Positions 18,550 to 25,095 of a stretch of 64,000 nucleotides of DNA are shown in pieces. The DNA is from Sporosarcina sp. P2. GTDB taxonomy: Bacteria > Bacillota > Bacilli > Bacillales_A > Planococcaceae. A program made the position numbers and the translations under genes. The notes under the pieces were generated by a model that searched no databases, had not been told where the DNA came from, and worked only from the letters and a program-made list of their open reading frames with translations. The stretch covers positions 98,415 to 162,414 of the forward strand of contig NZ_PDYY01000008.1 in assembly GCF_002743255.1 (NCBI RefSeq), written 5' to 3'. Position 1 is the first letter of the stretch, and each line of letters opens with the position of its first letter.

Positions 18550-18927
18550 ATGGGATTGTTTGATGGACTCTTAGGGAATGCTTCTGTCGTAAACAATGAA
18601 GAAGTGGAGAAAGAACTGGAATTGATCCTGGCGGAAGGTGAAGAAGTGGAAGCTGCGTTTAAGATAGTGCGCGATTTAATTGTATTTACGAAAACGCGAT
18701 TAATACTAGTTGATAAGCAAGGAATCACAGGAAAGAAAGTGGAATACCATTCGGTGCCATTTAAAAGCATCTCCCATTATAGTGTAGAAACTGCGGGTAC
18801 ATTTGATATGGATGCAGAATTGAAAATCTGGATATCAAGCTCACTGACTCCACATATTGAAAAGCAGTTTAGAAAAGATAAAGCTATTTATAATATTCAA
18901 AAAATATTAGCAACGGTTTGTGTTTAA
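18550..18927 (+). CDS. PH domain-like protein (YvbH/DUF1696-type)
   Basis: A 125-aa single-domain protein. The order LILAEGEEVEAAFKIVRDLIVFTKTRLILVDKQG followed by IPYHSVPFKSIS-like and FDMDAELKIW segments is typical of bacterial PH-fold proteins of Pfam bPH_1. An AAAAGGGGA site precedes the ATG. No partner gene is adjacent, and the function of the family is not settled. Confidence 0.7.
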   Translation: MGLFDGLLGNASVVNNEEVEKELELILAEGEEVEAAFKIVRDLIVFTKTRLILVDKQGITGKKVEYHSVPFKSISHYSVETAGTFDMDAELKIWISSSLTPHIEKQFRKDKAIYNIQKILATVCV

Positions 18928-18942
18928 ACTACATTACACTTA

Positions 18943-18980
18943 ATGAAGCGGTACTTTCTGTAATAGAAAGTGCCACTTCA
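18943..18980. terminator. Hairpin between convergent small genes
   Basis: Inverted repeat TGAAGCGGTACTTTCT...AGAAAGTGCCACTTCA lies between the PH-domain gene and the minus-strand small gene. T-runs are weak on both strands, so termination is plausible but not certain. Confidence 0.55.
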
Positions 18981-18983
18981 TCC

Positions 18984-19112
18984 TTACTTCATTTTTGGTG
19001 ATGTAACGTTTTCATACGCAATAAGTGTCACACCTAATTTATCTTCCAAGCGATTCAGCGCATGTAAATCATCGGTGCTCAATTCCGCAAGCGTCGCGTC
19101 TTTATTTGTCAT
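18984..19112 (-). CDS. Small protein of 42 aa, unknown function
   Basis: A short frame with a strong AAGGAAGGT ribosome site six bases before its ATG. The product reads MTNKDATLAELSTDDLHA and continues to LGVTLIAYENVTSPKMK: an acidic amphipathic helix followed by a hydrophobic strand. It is bounded by a hairpin at its 3' end and by its own upstream region of about 80 bases. I do not recognise it with certainty. Confidence 0.5.
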   Translation of the reverse strand: MTNKDATLAELSTDDLHALNRLEDKLGVTLIAYENVTSPKMK

Positions 19113-19195
19113 CTACATACCTTCCTTTCCTAGTTTACATCTATAGTGGCTAAATCGTTTCAACCTATACATACGAGAAATTAGGAGGCCATGAC

Positions 19196-19720
19196 ATGTA
19201 CGATCCAACCGTATTTGAAAACTTAAAAGTTGCATTTGAGAATCATCTGTATGACTTGGACAACTTGGAACAAGCAGTCCATATTTTACATCGTAGTGAT
19301 CAATTGGATTTAGCGATGATGGCTAGGGAGTGTACCATTCGTTTTTCAAAAGTTGGCTTTCCGACTGTCCTCGTCGATCTTACGTTACATTCCTCACTCA
19401 AGGATTTGGCGGATGAAATACTTGAAATTAAAGGCACGGATCCAGGCTGCCTGCTTACATTGCTCGTCCGCACATGTATTCAAGATGTAGATAAAGAATG
19501 TGAAGAGATTGCGTGTATTCTTCGTAACGTATGGGAAAACGATGTCAGTTATACACAAACGCTCAGCTTCCGCCATGAACAAACAGAACCAGGTTTCATG
19601 AACCGGATCAATATTCATTTCAAACCAAAATTAACTGAAGAACATATGGGTGAAATCGACGCATTCCTAAAAAGTGTACTGGACATGATGGAGCAAATTG
19701 GTGAGGTGTCAAAACGTTAG
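19196..19720 (+). CDS. Conserved hypothetical protein (174 aa)
   Basis: A soluble, mainly helical, acidic protein with no membrane segment and no motif I can name. It starts with MYDPTVFENLKVAFENHLYDLD and contains a cysteine-bearing central section (GCLLTLLVRTCIQDVDKECEEIACIL). An AGGAGG site precedes the ATG at 19196. It lies convergent with the DUF3784 gene and appears monocistronic. Function not assigned. Confidence 0.65.
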   Translation: MYDPTVFENLKVAFENHLYDLDNLEQAVHILHRSDQLDLAMMARECTIRFSKVGFPTVLVDLTLHSSLKDLADEILEIKGTDPGCLLTLLVRTCIQDVDKECEEIACILRNVWENDVSYTQTLSFRHEQTEPGFMNRINIHFKPKLTEEHMGEIDAFLKSVLDMMEQIGEVSKR

Positions 19721-19735
19721 AAAAAGCGCTTCATT

Positions 19736-20053
19736 TTATTTTTTAAATCGATTTCCAGTGTTCACATAAATCAATGCAAAGCCGAGTACTGCCACGAAAA
19801 GTGATAGCCCCACTATGAAATATAGATCATTCTCGAGCAGTTCACTAACTGCGAACAAACCGACACAAAAACTTAAAGAGAACATAATCTTTGCCATGAA
19901 TTTGCATAACGTACGTTCATTGATCTGCATCTTTTTCTCCATTGGCATCGTATTGTAGCCCGAAAGCAGTGATGCACCTTTCCCTTGCCAAAGTGCGATA
20001 CCGTACACAATAAATGCAAGTAGAATGACGATATCCAGTAGCAAGCCGACCAT
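19736..20053 (-). CDS. DUF3784 family membrane protein
   Basis: A 105-aa protein with three hydrophobic segments and the family signature GKGASLLSGYNTMPMEKK after the first helix. I prefer the ATG at 20053 (MVGLLLDIV), with GAGGG six bases upstream, over the ATG at 20071 that lies against the upstream terminator hairpin. The role of the family is unknown. It lies downstream of pbuE but beyond a strong terminator, so it is probably transcribed separately. Confidence 0.75.
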   Translation of the reverse strand: MVGLLLDIVILLAFIVYGIALWQGKGASLLSGYNTMPMEKKMQINERTLCKFMAKIMFSLSFCVGLFAVSELLENDLYFIVGLSLFVAVLGFALIYVNTGNRFKK

Positions 20054-20072
20054 AATCATCCCTCGTTTCATA

Positions 20073-20110
20073 AAAAATAGAGTGAACTCTGTAACGAGTT
20101 CACTCTATTC
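20073..20110 (-). terminator. Terminator downstream of pbuE
   Basis: Perfect inverted repeat AATAGAGTGAACTC / GAGTTCACTCTATT with a six-base loop, followed on the minus strand by TTTTTT. Confidence 0.88.
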
Positions 20111-20117
20111 TACCTGA

Positions 20118-21281
20118 TTAACCGGTAGCCTGACGAGTCTTTCTAGTCATCGATAACGAGATAGCTGCACAGATGAATGCGATGATGACAAGTACGCCAC
20201 CAACAGCGGGCATATTCGTCACCGTGCCCGTCTGGCTGTACACGATGCCACCGACACCAGAACCAAGCGCGATTCCGACTTGCAAGGCCGAGTTATTGAA
20301 ACTCTGGTGTACATCAGAAGTAACCGGATCACTTTGAATAATGTAATCCTGTTGTGCTGGTGCCAACGCCCAGCTCAATCCGCCCCAAACCATCATGAAG
20401 ATGATGAATAGTGGAATCGAGAATGTAGAGTAAGGCAGGACGAATAAACTAATCGCAAATGCACCAAGAATGAGTAAAATACTTTTCTTGGAACCAAGAC
20501 GGGTTGCCAGTCCGCCGCCAAATGCTCCACCTGCTACAGCCGCTAGTCCAAATAAGAAGTAGAATACACTAATCCAATATGGACTCAATTGCATCGTGGT
20601 CTCTAGGAACGGTGTAAAATATGCATACACGGTGTAATGACCTGCGAGCATGAACATCGTTGCCATATGAGCAAAGAAAATCTTTTTATTCGCCAATGCT
20701 TTAATTTGAACGGAAAGAGGCTGTACTTCGCCAGTAGGAATCTTCTCTAGAAACTTGGAAATCAATACAATTGAACCGACTGTCAAAAGTGAAATGCCTA
20801 GGAATACAGTTCGCCATCCAAAAGCATTTGTTATAACAATCCCAATCGGTACACCGAGCACAAGTGAAGAACTGATTCCCATATAAATATAGCCAAGTGA
20901 CTTTGCCCGGACCCTAGGCTCGACCATACGCGCTGTAATCGTTAGCGACAGCACAATGACGAGTGCCGCACTTGCAGCTGTTAAAACACGGGCTGCCATC
21001 ATTAAACCGAACGTTGGACTAAAATATGTCAGAATGTTTCCTAATAAAAATACAAAAAGCGTGAGTAAATATAATTTCTTGCGCTCTACTTTCGCGGTTA
21101 GTGATAATAACACAGGTCCTGCTACCGCGTACACGAGAGCGAATACTGTAATTAGTTGTCCGGCTGTTGCAATTGAAACATTTAAATCATCAGCAATGAC
21201 GGGCAAAATCCCACCGACCACCAATTCTACTAGCCCAACAGTAATAGCGGACACTGCCAATAATAAAACACGTAAATCCAA
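20118..21281 (-). CDS. pbuE: Purine efflux MFS transporter PbuE
   Basis: A 387-aa major facilitator of the AraJ-like group with about 12 hydrophobic segments. It begins MDLRVLLLAVSAITVGLVEL and carries the usual loop-2/3 segment TAKVERKKLYLL. Length matches B. subtilis PbuE (YdhL), a hypoxanthine/adenine efflux pump. The decisive evidence is the leader, an adenine-type purine riboswitch, the same arrangement that controls pbuE in B. subtilis. The start is a TTG with GGAGG seven bases upstream. Confidence 0.88.
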   Translation of the reverse strand: MDLRVLLLAVSAITVGLVELVVGGILPVIADDLNVSIATAGQLITVFALVYAVAGPVLLSLTAKVERKKLYLLTLFVFLLGNILTYFSPTFGLMMAARVLTAASAALVIVLSLTITARMVEPRVRAKSLGYIYMGISSSLVLGVPIGIVITNAFGWRTVFLGISLLTVGSIVLISKFLEKIPTGEVQPLSVQIKALANKKIFFAHMATMFMLAGHYTVYAYFTPFLETTMQLSPYWISVFYFLFGLAAVAGGAFGGGLATRLGSKKSILLILGAFAISLFVLPYSTFSIPLFIIFMMVWGGLSWALAPAQQDYIIQSDPVTSDVHQSFNNSALQVGIALGSGVGGIVYSQTGTVTNMPAVGGVLVIIAFICAAISLSMTRKTRQATG

Positions 21282-21322
21282 AACAATTCCTCCTACTAGT
21301 GTCTCAACACAGTTTTTTGAAT

Positions 21323-21411
21323 AGAAAAATCCCGATTACAAAAATGATTTTGTAATCAGGATTTAACGGTTCCTGGTAGAGACCCTCGAACCATATTATC
21401 GAGGTTATACA
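21323..21411 (-). ncRNA. Adenine-sensing purine riboswitch with terminator expression platform
   Basis: Read on the minus strand, this has the purine aptamer core: TATAACC, P2 CCTCGA/TCGAGG enclosing an ATATGG loop, GTCTCTACC, P3 CAGGA/TCCTG with the ACCGTTAAA loop, and J3/1 GATTA. The specificity base is U (GATTA), as in adenine aptamers, rather than C (GACTA) of guanine aptamers. A 15-bp terminator stem (21328-21362) with a following T-run uses the P3 3' strand, J3/1 and P1 3' strand, so ligand binding should prevent termination (ON switch). The P1 helix is short (TGTA/TACA). Confidence 0.92.
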
Positions 21412-21623
21412 TGTTGATTCCGTAATGAAATTTTCTATTGTTCAATTTATCATGGAATGTGAGATATGGCAAGTTAGACAGTTAGTAATCTAAAGTAAAA
21501 GGTACATTCATTCTGCTCAATAGGATAGTTGCAATGGTCTCAAGTTGTAAAAATGATTATAATCAAGTATACTTTTCCCGATAAACTTGTCCGAATTATT
21601 ACAGTGATAAAGGATGGATATAC

Positions 21624-21845
21624 ATGACATTTGAAGAAATATTGCCACGTTTGAAAGCTGGAGAGAAAGTAATCCGTAGCAACTGGGGTGGAGCAGAGTT
21701 ATATGTGAAACTAGTAGGAGAGAGCGAACAGGACGGCAAGAAGTTAAATCCTTATTTCGTGATTGACGTTACGGGTGAAGGATACACCATGTTCACACCA
21801 ACTGTTTGTGACTTGCTTGCGGAAGATTGGGTAATCGTAAAATAA
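21624..21845 (+). CDS. DUF2829 domain protein (Thoeris anti-defence Tad2-like family)
   Basis: A 73-aa single-domain protein. The pattern FEEILPRLKAGEKVIRSNWGG, then YFVIDVTGEGYTMFTPTVCDLLAEDWVIV, is the DUF2829 signature. Phage members of this family include Tad2, which sequesters the cyclic-ADPR-type signal of Thoeris immunity. Many chromosomal members have no tested role. No phage genes surround it and no Thoeris genes are in the window. It has its own terminator. Family call fairly firm; anti-defence function here is speculative. Confidence 0.8.
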   Translation: MTFEEILPRLKAGEKVIRSNWGGAELYVKLVGESEQDGKKLNPYFVIDVTGEGYTMFTPTVCDLLAEDWVIVK

Positions 21846-21857
21846 TACAATGAATCG

Positions 21858-21886
21858 AAGCCCATGAGCCATCATGGGCTTTTTTA
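21858..21886 (+). terminator. Rho-independent terminator
   Basis: Stem AAGCCCATGA / TCATGGGCTT with a four-base loop and a T-run, shortly after the DUF2829 gene. Confidence 0.88.
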
Positions 21887-21900
21887 CATAGGAGGATATT

Positions 21901-22656
21901 ATGAAATTTGAAGAATTTACAGGGAAGACAGTTCTAGTGACTGGTGCAGCTTCAGGTATTGGTCAAGCACAAGCTATAGCATTTTTGGAAAACGGAGCGA
22001 AGGTTTTTGCGTTTGATATAAATGAAGGGGGTCTCCCGAAATTACAACAAGAGTATCCGTTACAGTTTGCCTATACGATTGGCAGTGTCAGTGTAAAGAA
22101 TGATGTAGCACATGTGGTGAAGGAAGCATGTAAAGTATTTGGTAAAATAGACATTTTATTAAACACAGCAGGTGTACTGGACGGTTTTGCGAAAACTTTG
22201 GATACTGACGAAGCATTATGGGATAAAATCATGGATACGAATATTAAAGGTACATATTTTATGACGAATGAAATATTGCCACATATGATCGCGCGCAAGT
22301 CAGGTATCATTGTCAATATGGCATCCATTGCAGGTCTTGTAGCCGGTGGTGGCGGGGCAGCCTATACGGCATCAAAACATGCCATTATCGGTTATACAAA
22401 GCAATTGGACATGGATTACTGCCGTGAGGGAATTCGTGCGAACGCGATTGCACCGGGCGCCATTCAGACGCCGATGAACCAAGCGGATTTCGCAGGAGAC
22501 GGTAAAATGGCAAAGTGGGTAGCAGAAGAAACACCTGCGGGGCGCTGGGCACAGCCGAGTGAAGTCGCGAGCTTAACTTTATACTTATCTAGTTCAGCGG
22601 CTGATTATATTCATGGGACGGTTGTTCCGATTGATGGAGGATGGACAGCAAAATAA
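21901..22656 (+). CDS. SDR family oxidoreductase
   Basis: A 251-aa classical short-chain dehydrogenase. The cofactor motif TGAASGIG is at residues 15-22; NTAG replaces the common NNAG. The catalytic set is Ser in NMASIAG, Tyr in AAYTASK and Lys four residues on. The C-terminal PIDGGWT is typical of FabG-like enzymes. Substrate is not predictable. The gene starts 14 bases after the DUF2829 terminator with an AGGAGG site, so some readthrough transcription is possible. Confidence 0.85.
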   Translation: MKFEEFTGKTVLVTGAASGIGQAQAIAFLENGAKVFAFDINEGGLPKLQQEYPLQFAYTIGSVSVKNDVAHVVKEACKVFGKIDILLNTAGVLDGFAKTLDTDEALWDKIMDTNIKGTYFMTNEILPHMIARKSGIIVNMASIAGLVAGGGGAAYTASKHAIIGYTKQLDMDYCREGIRANAIAPGAIQTPMNQADFAGDGKMAKWVAEETPAGRWAQPSEVASLTLYLSSSAADYIHGTVVPIDGGWTAK

Positions 22657-22698
22657 AGCTTTTGTATTATAGGGAACTCTGTTATAATACCGAAGCAA

Positions 22699-22806
22699 GC
22701 AAATTCTGTTTGCACTACGACACTTTTGATCGAGCGATAGGCTCTTTCTTCCTTTGGTCGTAGTTATTACTGGAATAGCAATTAGGCTGTTTCATAAAGG
22801 AGAAAA
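22699..22806 (+). ncRNA. Probable preQ1-II riboswitch upstream of queT
   Basis: The leader has the element order of preQ1-II RNA. An optional 5' hairpin (GCAAA/TTTGC, 22699-22713) abuts an 8-bp helix ACTACGAC/GTCGTAGT (22714-22721 with 22757-22764). Its loop carries a pyrimidine tract TTTCTTCCTTT (22745-22755). Then come the junction TATTAC, a 9-bp hairpin (22771-22779 with 22786-22794) and AAAGGAGAAA, the ribosome site of queT. The pyrimidine tract can pair with that site, as in the preQ1-II pseudoknot that hides it. An extra GAGC/GCTC hairpin sits in the loop. A TATAAT at 22683 precedes it. Read by eye, not by covariance model. Confidence 0.7.
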
Positions 22807-22810
22807 TAAA

Positions 22811-23326
22811 ATGAGTATGTCTTATGTAAAAGATTCACCTAAGAGTAAGAGTACGGTGAATGAACTGACCAAAACAGCTCTTGTCGCAGCCTTGTATGTG
22901 GCGGTGACGTTCGTGTTTGCAGTTATCAGTTTTGGCGCAATCCAACTGCGTTTGTCAGAGATGTTCAATTATCTGGCTTTGTATAATAAACGATACGTGA
23001 TCGGTGTCACGCTAGGTGTCATGTTCGCAAACTTCATGTCACCCACTTGGATATTGGATGTGCCGATTGGCTCTATGGCTACGTTAATCGCATTATTAAT
23101 ATGTCGTGCGCTGACAAAGAAAATTAAAAATGATATCGTGAAAATGGTGATCACTGCTATTGTGTTTGCATTGTCTATGTGCGCAATTGCTGCTCAATTG
23201 ACAATTTTGCTTGGTTTCCCATTTTGGGCTACTTGGCTGACAGCGGGAATCGGTGAGTTATTATCTATGACAATTGGCGGAGTTATTATATATACGTTGA
23301 ATAAAAAAATAGATTTGTCCAAATAA
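22811..23326 (+). CDS. queT: QueT family queuosine-precursor ECF transporter S component
   Basis: A 171-aa membrane protein (COG4708/QueT). It has about five to six hydrophobic helices and the typical N-terminal segments [13 protein letters not shown] and [31 protein letters not shown]. QueT is the substrate-binding component of an energy-coupling-factor importer for queuosine precursors such as preQ1, working with a shared EcfAAT module not in this window. The ATG at 22811 is used because AAAGGAG is eight bases upstream. It is controlled by the riboswitch-like leader and ends at a strong terminator. Confidence 0.9.
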   Translation: MSMSYVKDSPKSKSTVNELTKTALVAALYVAVTFVFAVISFGAIQLRLSEMFNYLALYNKRYVIGVTLGVMFANFMSPTWILDVPIGSMATLIALLICRALTKKIKNDIVKMVITAIVFALSMCAIAAQLTILLGFPFWATWLTAGIGELLSMTIGGVIIYTLNKKIDLSK

Positions 23327-23367
23327 AAGAGAGCATATTCGCAGATTTTGTGAATATGCTCTTTTTC
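23327..23367. terminator. Terminator of queT
   Basis: Stem AGAGCATATTC / GAATATGCTCT followed by TTTTTC; the minus strand also has a T-run, so it may work both ways. Confidence 0.85.
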
Positions 23368-23369
23368 TA

Positions 23370-23517
23370 TTTTACTCAAAATATGCTTAGTATAACTACC
23401 TTTTTCTAATGCCACAATCGTTAGTCGTGTGACTCCTACTTGTCCTGCAAATGTTCCTTGTGTTATATCCATTCGTGCACGCAATTCTTTTACTCGATTT
23501 TTGATCACGTAACTCAT
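23370..23517 (-). pseudogene. Remnant of an XRE-family helix-turn-helix regulator
   Basis: The first about 45 codons match small Bacillales XRE regulators: [35 protein letters not shown]. An intact copy would continue to a second half of similar size with the usual SLL-type helix. Here the frame instead runs into unrelated sequence ([14 protein letters not shown]...), through the queT terminator and into queT on the opposite strand. The normal C-terminus is lost, so I read it as a decayed gene. Confidence 0.55.
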
Positions 23518-23630
23518 CAGCTCGTCTAGTACAGAGGTATAATAAACTTTACAAAATGTCTAGTCGGCTATACATTCATTTAGATAAAAAACGCAGGTAT
23601 TCAAGTTGTAATCTAGATCTAGAACTATGT

Positions 23631-23677
23631 AAAAGGATGTTTCGAGAAGCAATATCACTTCTTGAGACATCCTTTTC
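23631..23677 (-). terminator. Terminator downstream of the DHA2 transporter fragment
   Basis: AAAAGGATGTTTC...GAGACATCCTTTT hairpin with an internal GAAGCA/CTTC pairing, immediately 3' of the broken transporter on its strand. Confidence 0.7.
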
Positions 23678-23683
23678 ATATAA

Positions 23684-24121
23684 TTATTCTGATGCTTTCC
23701 TATTCTGTTGTTGTGGATTCTTAATCATAAGTGCCAATAGTAGACCGACAATGGATATACAACCTGAAACTAGGAAATCCGTGTTAACGCCATGGATTTG
23801 TCCAGCAGCTGTTCCGTTATCTAGATCGGATGTGATCATGACTGTAACAAGTGCGGCAGTTCCAAGAGATCCTGAAATTTGTCGGAATGTATTATTTATT
23901 GCTGTACCATGAGAAATCAAATGATTCGGTAGCTGATTTAGACCTAGTGTAGTGGAGGCCATCATAATCATCGCAATGCCCAACATTCTTACGGTGTTCA
24001 ATATAGCTAAATATGTAAGTGAAATTGCTCCGACAATTAATGAAATCAAAATATTTGCATGGAGCCAGTACACTACGTTTAAAAACATGTAATGGGGACA
24101 ATATGAAGGTAATACGACCAT
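23684..24121 (-). pseudogene. C-terminal fragment of a DHA2-family (EmrB/QacA) MFS drug transporter
   Basis: The readable part corresponds to the last quarter of a 14-TM EmrB-type exporter: TYLAILNTVRMLGIAMIMM, GTAINNTFRQISGSLGTAALVTVM and a final hydrophobic helix before NPQQQNRKASE. Full-length proteins are about 470-500 aa, while only about 120 related residues remain. The N-terminus of the frame (MVVLPSYCPHYMF) is unrelated. The break lies near 24070, next to the divergent gmhB-like gene, so at least two thirds of the gene have been deleted. Confidence 0.75.
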
Positions 24122-24142
24122 TTCTTGAGGGGGAAAGCCAAC

Positions 24143-24670
24143 ATGAAAAAAGCTGTATTTCTAGATCGAGATGGTGTGATTAATGAAGTGTTAACGAATC
24201 GAGTGAAATTTGTGAATGAACCTAGCCAATTATATTTTTTGCCGGGAGTAGCAGAGGCGATTAAACAATTGAATCAATGGTTTGATTATATATTTGTTGT
24301 AACAAATCAAGGCGGTGTCGGTCTTGGTTACATGAAAGAATCTACATTGAAATCCATTCATGATCATATGATAGCAGAGCTCGCAAAGGAAGGTGCGGTA
24401 GTTGACGAAGTCGCTTATTGTCCGCATAAGCCGAAGTCTGGTTGTGATTGCCGAAAGCCGCACAGTAAACTAATAGAAAATCTCGCTATGAGATATGACG
24501 TAAACTTGTCCGCGTCATATATGATAGGCGATACAGATACAGACATTATTGCGGGAAAGAGAGCAGGTACTAAAACCGTCTTCCTAGGCACAACAGATCC
24601 ACTAGCCGATGCAGTATATCCCGATCTGCTTCATGCGGTTCCTTGGATTATCGACGATATGAAAAAGTGA
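24143..24670 (+). CDS. HAD-IIIA family phosphatase, GmhB-like (histidinol-phosphate/heptose bisphosphatase type)
   Basis: A 175-aa HAD phosphatase with the nucleophile motif FLDRDGVINE at the N-terminus, the second motif VVTNQGG and the GDTDTDIIAGKRAG motif. The zinc loop CPHKPKSGCDCRKPH is typical of D-glycero-D-manno-heptose-1,7-bisphosphate phosphatase and HisB-N. The true substrate in a heptose-free Gram-positive is uncertain. The ATG at 24143 is used (GAGGGGGA upstream). Confidence 0.82.
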   Translation: MKKAVFLDRDGVINEVLTNRVKFVNEPSQLYFLPGVAEAIKQLNQWFDYIFVVTNQGGVGLGYMKESTLKSIHDHMIAELAKEGAVVDEVAYCPHKPKSGCDCRKPHSKLIENLAMRYDVNLSASYMIGDTDTDIIAGKRAGTKTVFLGTTDPLADAVYPDLLHAVPWIIDDMKK

Positions 24671-25095
24671 ATAGTAAAGGGGGGATACTTCATCACTAGT
24701 AGATACCGCTTCACATGTTTATTCAGTCAATTGGTAGAGGGATGAATCCCAGTATAATCTACCCAATCACTTCAAGATCCAACTGACTTCGATTGCACTA
24801 ACTCCTGATACTGGTAGTAAATGCCCCAAAGATATAGACATTTGGGGCATTTCATTTGCTTGCATCATTGCCTTATTCACACATCAGCATAGATAAATTC
24901 TGCGTCAACGTTCAAGCATTTGTTATGATCACTCTATTGAAAAGTACTAGTGATAAAGTATTATAATATGCTATAATTGTTGGAAATGATAAAAAGGTGG
25001 TGCTAATTACTCTTGTTTTTGTACAAAGTACATAATTGATTAGAACTACTTTAGAGACAATAGAATACATGTGTACTAGTGGACGGGGGCTGCGT
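24671..25095. other. Long intergenic stretch with no gene
   Basis: Contains a good hairpin, AAATGCCCCA...TGGGGCATTT (24819-24852), that probably terminates the gmhB-like transcript, and an AT-rich tail upstream of the large glycosidase-like gene. A possible relic ribosome site (AAAGGGGGGATA) just after gmhB leads into no open frame. I see no RNA gene or repeat. Confidence 0.6.

Noticed and set aside
22754..22810. Extension of queT upstream of 22811
   Set aside because: It lies inside the riboswitch-like leader and lacks a ribosome site.
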